Notes: a model not told the origin generated them from the sequence alone. DNA of 64,000 bases from a bacterium 1XD21-70 (GCA_003669055.1 RAYB01000010.1:59111-123110); one strand, 5' to 3'; shown: positions 53,469 through 62,889, numbered from the stretch's first letter. Numbers and translations: made by a program.

Positions 53469-54563
53469 TTACCGAATCAGTTCATAATTATATTTCTTCA
53501 ACTGTTCCCAGGCCGCATTCATGGCCGCTTCCTCATAAAATGTGATCCGCAAGGCGCCTTCTCCCTGTTCCCGGTTGTGGTTGATGCCGATATTTTTGAT
53601 ATTAATGCCCCGTGCGCTTAAAATGACGGATAAGGTGGAGATGGAACCAGGCTCGTCCACGATATCTACCGTAAACGAATAGTCCGGCGGCACAGAACCC
53701 TTGCGCACATCGGAGATGGCATTGCGGTAGGTGCGGGACTGGTCAAATAATTCATAGACAGCATGGCTGTCCTGCTGCTGCAGGTTTTCCAGAATATGCT
53801 GCAAAGACACGATATAAGCCTTTAGCATCTCGCTGATGGGGCCGGTGTTGGCCATGCAGATCTGTTCCCACATCTCCGGAGAGGAGGAAGCAATGCGGGT
53901 GATATCTTTGAACCCGCCGGCAGCCAGCTGCTTCATCCGTTCCTCCTTATCGTCACAGTCCCGGACAAGGTTGACTAAGCTGGAAGCAATGAGGTGGGGC
54001 AGGTGGCTGATGGCAGCCACGATGCGGTCATGCCTCTGGAAATCAAGGACAATGGGAAGAGAGCCGATCAGCCTGGCGATGGCAGCCATCTGCTCCACAT
54101 CCCCCGGACGCGAATGGGGGGTGGGGGTAATGATATAATAAGCATTTTCCAGCAGATGGTCAGTGGCATTTTCATAGCCGGTTTTCTCGGAACCTGCCAT
54201 GGGATGCCCGCCCACAAAGCAGCCCTCCATCTGAAGTTCCCTGACTGCCCTGTGAATATCCGCCTTGGTGCTGCCCACGTCCGTCACAATTGCATTTTCC
54301 TTCAGATAAGGGCGGATCTCGCTGAGATAATGGGCATTATATTCCACGGGGGTGCACAAAAAAATGATGTCGCATTCCCGCAATTGCTCCCCCACGCCGT
54401 CTAAAATGCCGTCAATGATCCCTTCCCGCACAGCCTGTTCCAGCCGGGAACGGGTTCGCATATAGGCAAGAAGCTTCACATCCGGCCGGCGGCGTTTGAT
54501 GCCCTTGGCAATCGAACCGCCGATCAGCCCCAGGCCGATAAAACCGATTACATGGTCTGCCAT
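53469..54563 (-). CDS. tyrA: Prephenate dehydrogenase with ACT domain
   Basis: This enzyme of 364 residues converts prephenate to 4-hydroxyphenylpyruvate for tyrosine. The NAD loop is VIGFIGLGLIGGSIAKGIKR. VGGHPMAGSEKTGYENATDH and HLPHLIASSLVN are catalytic-domain marks. A C-terminal ACT domain (about 290-364: TVDIVDEPGSISTLSVILSA) probably senses tyrosine. ATG 54563 follows GGGGAGGA and overlaps the DAHP synthase stop (TGATG), so translation is coupled. Confidence 0.95.
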   Translation of the reverse strand: MADHVIGFIGLGLIGGSIAKGIKRRRPDVKLLAYMRTRSRLEQAVREGIIDGILDGVGEQLRECDIIFLCTPVEYNAHYLSEIRPYLKENAIVTDVGSTKADIHRAVRELQMEGCFVGGHPMAGSEKTGYENATDHLLENAYYIITPTPHSRPGDVEQMAAIARLIGSLPIVLDFQRHDRIVAAISHLPHLIASSLVNLVRDCDDKEERMKQLAAGGFKDITRIASSSPEMWEQICMANTGPISEMLKAYIVSLQHILENLQQQDSHAVYELFDQSRTYRNAISDVRKGSVPPDYSFTVDIVDEPGSISTLSVILSARGINIKNIGINHNREQGEGALRITFYEEAAMNAAWEQLKKYNYELIR

Positions 54564-55576
54564 CAGAATTTCCTCCCCTCCAGCCGGGCATAAGGACGCA
54601 GGCTGGCGCACAGCTGTTCAAACTGTCCAAAAGTCAAAGACTGCGGGCCGTCGGACAGGGCGCGGGCCGGATCGGGGTGAACCTCGATCATCAGCCCGTC
54701 GGCACCGGCGGCAACGGCGCTTTTTGCCAACGGCGGCACGTAAGCGCGGACACCCGTAGCATGGCTGGGATCCACGATAACGGGCAGGTGGCTTTTGCTG
54801 CGGAGCACCGGCACGGCGCTGATATCCAGGGTGTTGCGGGTACTCGTCTCATAGGTGCGGATGCCCCGCTCGCAGAGCACGACCCGCTCATTGCCTTCGG
54901 ACATGATATATTCGGCAGCATTCAGCCATTCGTCGATGGTAGCGGAGAGGCCGCGTTTTAAAAGCACCGGAACCCGGGCTTTGCCTGCTTCCTTTAACAA
55001 TTCAAAATTCTGCATGTTCCGGGCGCCGATCTGCAGCATGTCCACATATTTAACGGCAGTCTCAATGGCATGCTGGCTGGTCACTTCGCAGACCACTGCC
55101 AGTCCGGTGGCTTCCCGTGCCTCTTTCATGTATCTTAGGCCTTCCTCTTCAAGCCCCTGGAACGAATAAGGGGAGGTACGGGGTTTATAGGCGCCGCCCC
55201 GCAGGAAATTGGCTCCGGCTTTTTTCACGGCGACGGCTGTCTCTAAAAGCTGTTCCCGGCTCTCCACCGCACAGGGGCCGGCCATGATGGTCAGGCTGCC
55301 CGGCCCGATGGAGGTATTGCCTACTAAGACGGTGGAAGCTTCCGGGTGGAACTTGCGGTTGGCAAGCTTATAAGACTCGGTGACAGCAACCACCTTGTCC
55401 ACTCCGTCCGCAATCTCAAAATTGATTCCGTGCAGCAGCGACTTGTCACCGACCACGCCGACGATGGTGACTTCATGCCCTTCAGACAGATGGACTTGCA
55501 GCCCTTTGGCTTCAATCTGGCAGGTCACGCCCCGGATTGCCTCTTTGGAGGCATTTGGTTTCATAATAATAATCAT
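54563..55576 (-). CDS. aroF: DAHP synthase, class I beta with N-terminal regulatory domain
   Basis: This enzyme of 337 residues condenses phosphoenolpyruvate and erythrose 4-phosphate, the entry step of aromatic synthesis. A ferredoxin-like N-terminal domain of about 70 residues (IIIMKPNASKEAIRGVTCQI) is the feedback-sensing domain of the Thermotoga-type enzymes. The barrel has IMAGPCAVESREQLLETA, FLRGGAYKPRTSPYSFQG, and VIVDPSHATG. It is first in the minus-strand aro operon and has a strong promoter at 55657-55629 with a palindrome just upstream. Confidence 0.96.
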   Translation of the reverse strand: MIIIMKPNASKEAIRGVTCQIEAKGLQVHLSEGHEVTIVGVVGDKSLLHGINFEIADGVDKVVAVTESYKLANRKFHPEASTVLVGNTSIGPGSLTIMAGPCAVESREQLLETAVAVKKAGANFLRGGAYKPRTSPYSFQGLEEEGLRYMKEAREATGLAVVCEVTSQHAIETAVKYVDMLQIGARNMQNFELLKEAGKARVPVLLKRGLSATIDEWLNAAEYIMSEGNERVVLCERGIRTYETSTRNTLDISAVPVLRSKSHLPVIVDPSHATGVRAYVPPLAKSAVAAGADGLMIEVHPDPARALSDGPQSLTFGQFEQLCASLRPYARLEGRKF

Positions 55577-55628
55577 AAGAAAGCCCTCACAATACTTTGC
55601 TGTTTGTTTTCATTTATTTTCTCCCGCT

Positions 55629-55657
55629 ATTTTAGCGCACCTGGGTGGGATTGTCAA
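55629..55657 (-). promoter_or_regulatory. Promoter of the aromatic operon
   Basis: On the minus strand TTGACA (55657-55652), 17 bp and TAAAAT (55634-55629) lie about 53 bases before the DAHP synthase start. Confidence 0.85.
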
Positions 55658-55666
55658 CGCTTTGTG

Positions 55667-55691
55667 ACTTTAAAGTTCGACGCTTTAAAGT
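55667..55691. promoter_or_regulatory. Palindromic operator candidate upstream of the aro promoter
   Basis: ACTTTAAAG (55667-55675) and CTTTAAAGT (55683-55691) are perfect inverted 9-mers seven bases apart, ending ten bases before the -35 box. The spacing of 16 bp between half-site centres suits a dimeric regulator. Which protein binds is unknown. Confidence 0.5.
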
Positions 55692-55984
55692 GAGAGTTAC
55701 TGGGCGACGGTACCTGCTTTTGGTTTTTTTAGGCCGTAAATTACAACATTCCTAAAGGGATTTACAACTATGCCAAGGGCCGGCAGCCGTCAAAAACTTT
55801 GCCGGGGGAGGCCGGGCCTGGCAGGATTTGGCGGCATTTGCAGGGTCTTGCTGTAACTGAGGCAAAATTTGGCAGCTGTGCGAAGGTTGTGCAGCAGCAA
55901 CGTGCCAATACATGGCTGCGTTCCGCTCAAAAAAGAGGCAGATCATCACTGCTGAGAATAATCAGGAAAAAATTGTGAAAATAG
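55692..55984. other. Intergenic DNA between divergent aro and crr units
   Basis: I see no gene here. The stretch has G-rich short repeats of the type GGCAGGATTTGGCGGCATTT around 55810-55840, and no coding frame with a ribosome site. The crr promoter begins at its right end. Confidence 0.5.
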
Positions 55985-56013
55985 TTGTAAAAAGCGTTAA
56001 AGTCCGATATACT
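55985..56013 (+). promoter_or_regulatory. Promoter of the EIIA gene
   Basis: TTGTAA (55985-55990), 17 bp and TATACT (56008-56013) lie 64 bases before the start codon. Confidence 0.6.
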
Positions 56014-56077
56014 GTTTGTACAAGATGTTGTTTTGGCGGCAGTTACCTGCTTAAAATTATGGAGGAGGAGTTTAAAT

Positions 56078-56545
56078 ATGGGATTTTTCAGTTGGAAGAA
56101 AAAGGAAGAATTTGTCAGCCCGATGACCGGGATATTGCGTCCGATGGAGGAAGTGCCGGATCCGGCATTTTCGGAGAAGCTTATGGGGGATGGTTTTGCG
56201 GTGGAACTGACGGAAGGTGCGGTGAAGGCGCCGGTAAGCGGGACGATTGCCGCGGCTTTCCCTACGGGGCATGCTTTTGGCATCCGGACAAAAGAGGGCA
56301 TGGAGATCCTGATTCATATCGGGATTGACACCGTGAATCTGCAGGGCAAAGGCTTTGATGTGAAGGTTAAGGCGGGGGACACTGTCAGGCAGGGGGATGT
56401 GCTGGTAGATGTGGATGTGGAGTATGTGAAGGGGCAGGGCAAGTCTGTGTGCTCACCGGTGATTTTTACGGGAGGGCAGAAGATTGAACTGTTAAAGACC
56501 GGGGCTGTGCAGGCCGGGGACGGAGATATTATTAAAATCCAGTAA
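56078..56545 (+). CDS. crr: PTS glucose-type EIIA protein
   Basis: This stand-alone EIIA-Glc of 155 residues accepts phosphate from HPr and passes it to an EIIB domain. The phosphorylated His is in MEILIHIGIDTVNLQGKGF, and the partner His in GHAFGIRTKEG. PMTGILRPMEEVPDPAFSEK is the usual N-terminal block. GGAGGAGGAG sits eight bases before ATG 56078. No EIIBC gene is adjacent, so it must serve transporters elsewhere or act in regulation. Confidence 0.93.
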   Translation: MGFFSWKKKEEFVSPMTGILRPMEEVPDPAFSEKLMGDGFAVELTEGAVKAPVSGTIAAAFPTGHAFGIRTKEGMEILIHIGIDTVNLQGKGFDVKVKAGDTVRQGDVLVDVDVEYVKGQGKSVCSPVIFTGGQKIELLKTGAVQAGDGDIIKIQ

Positions 56546-56653
56546 AGGAAGGCCAAAGAGCGGCGCACAGTGAGAAAAAGGCGGTTTTCAGAGGTGCCCT
56601 GGTGAAGGTGAAACCAGACAGATAAAATAATTTGTGCAAAAACACTCTTTGTC

Positions 56654-56682
56654 TTGTAATTTTCAAACTTTTTTAGTAAAAT
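56654..56682 (+). promoter_or_regulatory. Promoter of the EF-G-like gene
   Basis: TTGTAA (56654-56659), 17 bp and TAAAAT (56677-56682) precede the start codon by 39 bases. Confidence 0.6.
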
Positions 56683-56721
56683 ATCCTCATGGACAAAATC
56701 TGAAGTACAGGAGGAACTTTT

Positions 56722-58824
56722 ATGAATGTGTATGGAACACAGCAAATCCGTAACGTTGCGTTGCTTGGCCATGGAGGCGCAGGGAAAACGACGGTTGCAG
56801 AGGCATTGGCCCTGGTAACCGGAGTCACCAAGCGCATGGGAAAGGTAACCGACGGAAATACGATCAGCGACTATGATAAAGAAGAGATCAAGCGTCAGTT
56901 TTCTATCTCCACATCGTTGATTCCGCTGGAGTATCAGGGAGAGGACGGCCTGATCAAGATCAATCTTTTGGACACTCCGGGATATTTTGATTTTGTAGGA
57001 GAAGTGGAAGAGGCGATCAGTGTTGCCGACGCGGCGATCATTGTGGTGAACTGCAAGGCCGGCATTGAGGTGGGAACCGAGAAGGCGTGGGAACTCTGCG
57101 AGAAGCTGAATCTGCCGCGGCTGTTTTTCGTGACCAACATGGATGATGACCATGCCAGCTACCGGGAACTGGTTTTAAAGCTGGAGACCCGTTTCGGGAG
57201 AAAGATCGCGCCGTTCCAGCTGCCGATCCGTGAGAACGAGAAGTTTGTGGGCTATGTGAATGTGGTGAAGATGGCCGGGCGCCGTTTTACGAATATGAGT
57301 GATTATGAGGAGTGCGAGATTCCGGAGTATTCCCAGAAGAATCTGGGGATTGCCAGGGAGGCGCTGATGGAAGCGGTGGCAGAGACCAGTGAGGAGTACA
57401 TGGAGCGTTATTTCTCCGGTGAGGAGTTTACCCAGGAGGAGATTTCCGCGGCGCTGAGAGAGCATGTGATTGATGGCAATATCGTGCCGATCCTGATGGG
57501 TTCGGGTATCAACTGCCAGGGCTTTAAGACCCTTTTGCAGGCGATTGACCGCTATTTCCCGACTCCGGATAAGTTCGAGTGTATCGGTGTGGACGTGTCT
57601 ACCGGCGAGCGTTTTACTGCAAAATACAACGACCAGGTTTCTCTGTCTGCCCGTGTATTCAAGACGATTGTGGATCCGTTTATCGGCAAGTATTCCATGA
57701 TGAAGGTCTGTACCGGAACCTTGAAGCCGGATTCCGTGATCTACAATGTCAATAAGGATGCCGAGGAGAAGGTGGGCAAGATCTATCTGCTGCGCGGCAA
57801 GGATTCGATTGAGGTGCCGGAACTGAAGGCCGGCGATATCGGCGCCGTGGCGAAGCTGAATGTGACCCAGACCGGGGACACCATTGCTGTGCGTACCGCA
57901 CCGATCGTCTACCATAAGCCGCAGATCTCCACTCCTTACACGTACATGCGTTATAAAACCGTGACCAAGGGCGATGAGGACAAGGTGAGCAGTGCGCTGT
58001 CGAAGCTGACCGAGGAGGATCTGACCCTGAAGGCAGTCAATGACAAGGAGAACCGCCAGCTGCTTCTCTACGGTATCGGGGATCAGCAGCTTGAGGTGGT
58101 AGTCAGCAAGCTTCTGTCCCGTTATAAGGTGGAGATTGAACTGAGCAAGCCGAAATTCGCTTTCCGCGAGACCATCCGCAAGAAAGTGGAGGTTCAGGGC
58201 AAATATAAGAAGCAGACAGGCGGCCACGGACAGTATGGTGATGTCAAGATGACCTTTGAGCCGTCCGGGGATTTGGAGACTCCTTATGTATTTGAGGAGA
58301 ACGTATTCGGCGGCGCGGTGCCGAGGAACTATTTCCCGGCAGTCGAGAAGGGTGTGCAGGAAAGCTGCGTGAAGGGTCCGCTGGCTGCCTATCCGGTAGT
58401 GGGGGTGAAGGCTACCCTGATTGACGGTTCCTACCATCCGGTGGATTCTTCTGAGATGGCCTTTAAGACAGCGGCTTCCATGGCTTTTAAGAAGGGTTTT
58501 ATGGATGCCAACCCGGTGCTTTTAGAGCCGATTGCCTCCGTGAAGGTGACGGTTCCGGATAAGTTTACCGGGGATGTCATGGGGGATTTGAACCGCCGCA
58601 GAGGCCGTGTGCTGGGCATGAATTCCGACCACCATGGCAAACAGATCATCGAGGCGGATGTGCCGATGTCCGAGATGTTTGGCTACAATACGGATCTGCG
58701 TTCCATGACCGGCGGTATCGGCCTTTATGAGTATGAGTTTGCCCGCTATGAGCAGGCTCCCGGCGATATCCAGAAGAAGGAAGTGGAAGCACGGGCGGCG
58801 AAGGTTGATAAGATGGATGCGTGA
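56722..58824 (+). CDS. EF-G-like translational GTPase (paralog)
   Basis: This 700-residue five-domain GTPase is related to elongation factor G. G1 reads LLGHGGAGKTTVAEA, where canonical EF-G has AHIDAGKT. G3 is LLDTPGYFDFVGEV, and the G4 region is FVTNMDDD instead of NKMD. Domain IV has KYKKQTGGHGQYGDVKMTFE, and the C-terminus has FGYNTDLRSMTGGIG. These differences mark the EF-G2/EF-G-like group, whose members do not generally replace EF-G in translocation. Their role is unsettled. GGAGG lies before the ATG, and no ribosomal genes are beside it. Confidence 0.92.
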   Translation: MNVYGTQQIRNVALLGHGGAGKTTVAEALALVTGVTKRMGKVTDGNTISDYDKEEIKRQFSISTSLIPLEYQGEDGLIKINLLDTPGYFDFVGEVEEAISVADAAIIVVNCKAGIEVGTEKAWELCEKLNLPRLFFVTNMDDDHASYRELVLKLETRFGRKIAPFQLPIRENEKFVGYVNVVKMAGRRFTNMSDYEECEIPEYSQKNLGIAREALMEAVAETSEEYMERYFSGEEFTQEEISAALREHVIDGNIVPILMGSGINCQGFKTLLQAIDRYFPTPDKFECIGVDVSTGERFTAKYNDQVSLSARVFKTIVDPFIGKYSMMKVCTGTLKPDSVIYNVNKDAEEKVGKIYLLRGKDSIEVPELKAGDIGAVAKLNVTQTGDTIAVRTAPIVYHKPQISTPYTYMRYKTVTKGDEDKVSSALSKLTEEDLTLKAVNDKENRQLLLYGIGDQQLEVVVSKLLSRYKVEIELSKPKFAFRETIRKKVEVQGKYKKQTGGHGQYGDVKMTFEPSGDLETPYVFEENVFGGAVPRNYFPAVEKGVQESCVKGPLAAYPVVGVKATLIDGSYHPVDSSEMAFKTAASMAFKKGFMDANPVLLEPIASVKVTVPDKFTGDVMGDLNRRRGRVLGMNSDHHGKQIIEADVPMSEMFGYNTDLRSMTGGIGLYEYEFARYEQAPGDIQKKEVEARAAKVDKMDA

Positions 58825-58935
58825 CATTTGCCAAATGCTTGTGCAGGCATGGCATCCGGGTTTGTGTTCCAATGAGGCTGGTTTGGGATAAGTGCCGCTG
58901 GAATTTGGGGCTATAGCCCGCTAAAATGAGAGTTC

Positions 58936-58968
58936 GGGGGAAAGCAGGCAGGACGGCAGCTTTCCCCC
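58936..58968 (+). terminator. Hairpin after the EF-G-like gene
   Basis: A 10-bp stem (58936-58945 with 58959-58968) is followed by TGCTTTATG, a weak T-run. The rest of 58825-59065 holds no gene that I can see. Confidence 0.55.
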
Positions 58969-59065
58969 TGCTTTATGGGATGTGTGGATGACGGTGCATT
59001 GCAGAGGGCATGGCAAGATATAGCGGCGCCGTGTTTGGCGTGATTCCAGGATGACGGAGGATTAA

Positions 59066-59992
59066 ATGGAAGTAAGGAGACAGTTTTCCCGGATTGGATG
59101 GGCATTTGTAGTGTTCTGCCTGGTGGATGTCATAATACAGGTGGTGATGGCAGTAGGGATTGTGCTGGGGAATGCACGCGGGTATTTGTGGGTATCTGAT
59201 GTGAATTTCCTTTTTCTGGGGCAGGTTTCCATGTATGTGTTTGCCTTTCCGGTATTCTGGCTGATGATGAAACGGATCCCGTCCTGGAAAAAGGATGAGG
59301 GGGAAAGGATCTCCCTGGGCGGGTTCCTTTTGTGGGCTGTGGTGTGTTTTGGCTATACTTATATCGGGAATTTGTTTGGGCAGGCCTTTATGGGGGGGAT
59401 GGAGGCCTTCACAGGCATGCCGCAGGAAAATCCGGTGATGGATGTCTTGAACCAGATGAACCCATGGATGGTGTTTTTGACGACAGTGGTGGTTGCCCCG
59501 GTAATGGAAGAATTGATGTTTAGGAAGTTTCTGATTGACCGGATAGTCCCTTTCGGCCAGAGGGCGGCGGTTATCGTGTCCGGGGTCGCGTTTGGGCTGT
59601 TCCACGGGAATTTTTACCAGTTTTTTTATGCCTGTGGCCTGGGGATGATTTTTGCCTATCTCTATAGCAGCACGGGGAGGGTACGCTATGGGATCCTGTT
59701 GCACATGATGATCAATATGGTCGGGGGGATGCTGCCGATCGCGATGATACAGGGGATGGATGGGTTTGGGGTAGGAATGGTGGCGGCAATGATTGGGGGG
59801 ATGGTGCTTGGCCTGTTGATGCTCGGAAGCATGGCCGGGGCGGTTGTGCTGACCTGCATCTATGCCAGGCGCCTCACATGGTTCCAGGGCTGGGCACCGG
59901 TGCCGGAGAAAGGGTTCTGGCGGTCTGTGCTGACGGCACCGGGGGTAGTAGTGTTCCTTGTGATCTGCCTGGTCTTGTTTTTGGTGAATTGA
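59066..59992 (+). CDS. CPBP-family intramembrane metalloprotease
   Basis: This is a membrane protein of 308 residues with about eight helices. The CPBP (Abi/CAAX protease) motifs are clear: APVMEELMFRKFLIDRIVPF (EExxxR-like), SGVAFGLFHGNFYQFFYA (FxxxH) and GILLHMMINMVGG (HxxxN). Members cleave or process membrane substrates, and some give bacteriocin self-immunity. No bacteriocin gene is adjacent. GGAGG is seven bases before the ATG. A second CPBP gene lies 1.1 kb further on. Confidence 0.9.
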   Translation: MEVRRQFSRIGWAFVVFCLVDVIIQVVMAVGIVLGNARGYLWVSDVNFLFLGQVSMYVFAFPVFWLMMKRIPSWKKDEGERISLGGFLLWAVVCFGYTYIGNLFGQAFMGGMEAFTGMPQENPVMDVLNQMNPWMVFLTTVVVAPVMEELMFRKFLIDRIVPFGQRAAVIVSGVAFGLFHGNFYQFFYACGLGMIFAYLYSSTGRVRYGILLHMMINMVGGMLPIAMIQGMDGFGVGMVAAMIGGMVLGLLMLGSMAGAVVLTCIYARRLTWFQGWAPVPEKGFWRSVLTAPGVVVFLVICLVLFLVN

Positions 59993-60040
59993 CGGATATA
60001 ATGCAGGCAGTGCACCAGGAGGGAAGCTTTTCGCCCAGGG

Positions 60041-60973
60041 TTATTGGATTGTGGTTCCGGCCTTGCCGTCGATGCTGTCCAAAGCCTTGCCCAGGGTCGT
60101 GATGATGGCGCTGCGCCCTTTCCCTGCCTTTAAGAAGGCGACGGAGGCTTCTACCTTGGGGAGCATGGAGGCGAACTCAAAGTGTCCCTGCCGGATATAT
60201 TCTAGTGCCTCGCCGACGGTCATATGGCGGATAGGCTGTTCCTTGGGGGTGCCATAGTTTAAAGTCACATTGTCTACGCTGGTCAGGATCATCAGCACGT
60301 CGGCATCAGCCTCTGCTGCCAGCAGCCCGGCGGCAAAGTCTTTCTCAATGATGGCGCTGGCGCCTTTTAGCCGGGAACCCTGCTCCAGTACAGGGATGCC
60401 CCCGCCCCCGCAGCAGATGACAATCTGGTCGGCATCAAGCAGGGTGCGGATAGCATCGATCTCCACGATGGATACCGGCCTGGGGGCGGCTATGATCCGC
60501 TGCCATCCCTCCCCGGGAACCTCAGCCACGTAATTCCCTTTGGCTTCTTCGGCATCAGCCTCCGCGCGGGTCATGTAGCGGCCGATTTTTTTGACTGGTG
60601 TGTAGAAGGAATCGTCATAAGGATTCACCATCATTTGGGTCAGGATAGTAGAGACCGGTTTGTAGATACCACGCCGGATCAGTTCGGAACGGATGCCGTT
60701 TTGCAGGTCGTATCCGATGTAGCCCTGGCTCATGGCGGAGCAGACGGACATGGGGGCAGCGGTATAGCCCGGGTGCTGCTTGGAGAATTCGTTCATAGCA
60801 GTGTGGATCATGCCTACCTGCGGGGCATTGCTGTGGACGAGTGCCACCTGCCATCCTTTCTGTATAAAATCGGCGATTACCTGGGCTGTGCCGGTGACGG
60901 CCTCCTTCTGTTCGGGAAGATTGGTGCCGAGGGCATGGTGCCCTAGTGCCATGACGATACGTTTTTTAGCCAT
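60041..60973 (-). CDS. arcC: Carbamate kinase
   Basis: This enzyme of 310 residues makes ATP from carbamoyl phosphate and ADP. It shows MAKKRIVMALGHHALGTNLP, VLVHSNAPQVG-like sequence (VALVHSNAPQVGMIHTAM), IVICCGGGGIPVL and FPEGSMLPKV-type C-terminal sequence (HFEFASMLPKVEASVAFLKA). I start at ATG 60973 with GAAGGG upstream. No arginine deiminase or ornithine carbamoyltransferase gene is adjacent, so it may serve agmatine, purine or allantoin catabolism encoded elsewhere. Confidence 0.94.
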   Translation of the reverse strand: MAKKRIVMALGHHALGTNLPEQKEAVTGTAQVIADFIQKGWQVALVHSNAPQVGMIHTAMNEFSKQHPGYTAAPMSVCSAMSQGYIGYDLQNGIRSELIRRGIYKPVSTILTQMMVNPYDDSFYTPVKKIGRYMTRAEADAEEAKGNYVAEVPGEGWQRIIAAPRPVSIVEIDAIRTLLDADQIVICCGGGGIPVLEQGSRLKGASAIIEKDFAAGLLAAEADADVLMILTSVDNVTLNYGTPKEQPIRHMTVGEALEYIRQGHFEFASMLPKVEASVAFLKAGKGRSAIITTLGKALDSIDGKAGTTIQ

Positions 60974-61037
60974 TGGAAAGCCCTTCTTTCTGTCTGTGTT
61001 CTTAGGAAACTGGTTCCTGTCATTAAAATTTAGTAAC

Positions 61038-61066
61038 ATTATAGTGTTTCCACTAGAAAAATGCAA
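61038..61066 (-). promoter_or_regulatory. Promoter of carbamate kinase
   Basis: On the minus strand TTGCAT (61066-61061), 17 bp and TATAAT (61043-61038) lie 65 bases before the start codon. Confidence 0.8.
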
Positions 61067-61117
61067 CAGGTTTTGCTATACTGTAACGGATGAAAGCCCC
61101 ATAGGAGGGAATACTTC

Positions 61118-61873
61118 ATGCAAAAGAAGTTCTTAAGGATGCTGCTTCCTCTTTTGGTATATGAGATAGTTTGTGAACTGGTGTTTGCATTCTGGCGCTT
61201 AAGGTACGGCCAGGCCGGGGAGACGCAGGTGCTGCCTCTCACAGCCCTGGCTTCCGTGCTGTCCTTGGTTCTTCTGCGCGGGGAATACCGGCGGCTGAGG
61301 GAAGGCGCCAGGCCGACAGGGGGAAAATCGGCGGTTTTCCGCAGGCACTTTTATTTTTGGCTCGGTTCCATGGCTGCCGGTGCCGGCGCCTGCCTGCTTT
61401 TTAATGGCCTTTTCCGGCTTTTGCCGGTACCTGGTGAGGGTTACCGCCAGGCAGGCTTGGTGCTGTACGGCCCGTCGGTTATGGTTCAGCTGGCCTGCAT
61501 GGGGATCCTGGTCCCTCTGGGTGAAGAACTGGTGTTCCGGGGGCTTTTATACGGCCGTCTCCGCCAGGAGTTATCCTTTTGGGAGGCGGCGGTGGTATCT
61601 GCCGTATGCTTTGGGCTGTTCCACGGCAATTTGGCCCAGGGGCTCTATGCAGGGCTGTTGGGCATGTTTCTGGCTGCAATCTTTGAATATGGCCAAAGCC
61701 TGTGGGGCTGTTGGCTGTTCCATAGTGCCGCTAATGTGGCCGCCATTCTCCTGACCCGTATTTTGGGGGAGGAAGGGGGGCAGGCGGGCTGCCAGACGGC
61801 AATGGCAGTGTCCGGGGGGATCCTGCTTGTGTTTGCATACAATAGAATAAGAAGGGACGGAAGAAGGACGTGA
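61118..61873 (+). CDS. CPBP-family intramembrane metalloprotease (second copy)
   Basis: This is a membrane protein of 251 residues. The catalytic motifs are GEELVFRGLLYGRLRQEL (EExxxR), CFGLFHGNLAQGLYAGLLG (FxxxH) and CWLFHSAANVAA (HxxxN). It shares the FGLFHGN block with the protein at 59066-59992 but is otherwise diverged. ATAGGAGGGAATA precedes the ATG. Its stop overlaps the GTG start of the glycosyltransferase gene, so both may act on the same cell-envelope process. Confidence 0.9.
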   Translation: MQKKFLRMLLPLLVYEIVCELVFAFWRLRYGQAGETQVLPLTALASVLSLVLLRGEYRRLREGARPTGGKSAVFRRHFYFWLGSMAAGAGACLLFNGLFRLLPVPGEGYRQAGLVLYGPSVMVQLACMGILVPLGEELVFRGLLYGRLRQELSFWEAAVVSAVCFGLFHGNLAQGLYAGLLGMFLAAIFEYGQSLWGCWLFHSAANVAAILLTRILGEEGGQAGCQTAMAVSGGILLVFAYNRIRRDGRRT

Positions 61874-62889
61874 AGCTGTTATCCATAGCAATACCATGCT
61901 ATAATTCAGAAGGTTATATGAGAAGATGCATTGATTCCCTGCTGCCAGGCAAAGATGAGGTGGAGATCCTGATTGTGGACGATGGTTCCCTCAAAGACAG
62001 GACAGCAGAGATTGCAGATGAATATGAAAAAAAGTATCCAGGGATCTGCCATGCCATCCACCAGGAGAATGGCGGCCATGGGGAGGCGGTCAACGCAGGG
62101 CTCCGTGCTGCCACAGGCATCTATTTTAAGGTGGTGGACAGTGATGACTGGGTTAATGCGGAGGCGTATAAGGAGGTTCTTGAAGTGCTGCGCCGGTTTG
62201 TCTATGGCGATGAGACTTTGGACATGCTGGTGACGAATTTTGTCTATGAGAAACAGGGGGCGAAGCATAAGAGGGTGATGCAGTACCGCACGGCGCTGCC
62301 AAAGCGGGAACTGATGACCTGGGATGACGTGAAAGTGTTTATCCTGGGGCAGTATATCCTGATGCATTCCGTTGTCTACCGGACAGAGATGCTGCGGGAT
62401 TGCGGCCTGGAACTTCCCAAACATACTTTTTATGTGGATAATATTTTTGTATACCAGCCGCTTCCTTATGTAAAAACGTTATATTACTTAGACGTGAACT
62501 TTTACCGCTATTTCATTGGCCGGGAGGACCAGTCGGTCAATGAGCAGGTGATGATCGGGCGGATCGACCAGCAGATCCTGGTGACAAAGCTGATGCTTGG
62601 CTGCTGTGACCTCTCAAAGGTGGGCAGCAGGAAACTGCGCCATTACATGGTGCGCTATTTGGAAATTATGATGACGATCTCTTCCATCCTGGCAATCAAG
62701 TCAGGGATGGAGGAGAATATGGCAAAGAAGAAGGAACTGTGGCAGTATCTGAGGAAAAAGAATTTTCCGCTGTTTCTGCGGCTGCGGTGGGGGTTTTTAG
62801 GGCAGGGGATGAACCTCCCTGGCAAGAGCGGCAGGACAGTATCGATTGCAGGCTATAAGATCAGCCAGAAGTTTTTCGGCTTTAATTAA
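61870..62889 (+). CDS. GT2-family glycosyltransferase
   Basis: This GT-A glycosyltransferase has 339 residues. The N-terminal fold reads LLSIAIPCYNSEGYMRRCID, then ILIVDDGSLKDRTAE. The metal-binding DxD is in FKVVDSDDWVNAEAY. NGGHGEAVNAGLRAATG is the usual acceptor-side loop. The start is GTG 61870, overlapping the CPBP protease gene. No transmembrane segment is present. It probably adds sugars to a wall or membrane glycan; donor and acceptor are unknown. A good terminator follows. Confidence 0.88.
   Translation: MKLLSIAIPCYNSEGYMRRCIDSLLPGKDEVEILIVDDGSLKDRTAEIADEYEKKYPGICHAIHQENGGHGEAVNAGLRAATGIYFKVVDSDDWVNAEAYKEVLEVLRRFVYGDETLDMLVTNFVYEKQGAKHKRVMQYRTALPKRELMTWDDVKVFILGQYILMHSVVYRTEMLRDCGLELPKHTFYVDNIFVYQPLPYVKTLYYLDVNFYRYFIGREDQSVNEQVMIGRIDQQILVTKLMLGCCDLSKVGSRKLRHYMVRYLEIMMTISSILAIKSGMEENMAKKKELWQYLRKKNFPLFLRLRWGFLGQGMNLPGKSGRTVSIAGYKISQKFFGFN

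Noticed and set aside
57175..58437. Open frame of 420 codons on the minus strand
   Set aside because: It is antisense to the EF-G-like gene, has no ribosome site and no family-like sequence; its openness follows from codon bias of the sense gene.
56722..58824. Tetracycline-resistance ribosomal protection protein
   Set aside because: The G-domain motifs (GHGGAGKT, TNMDDD) fit the EF-G2-like group, not TetM/TetO.
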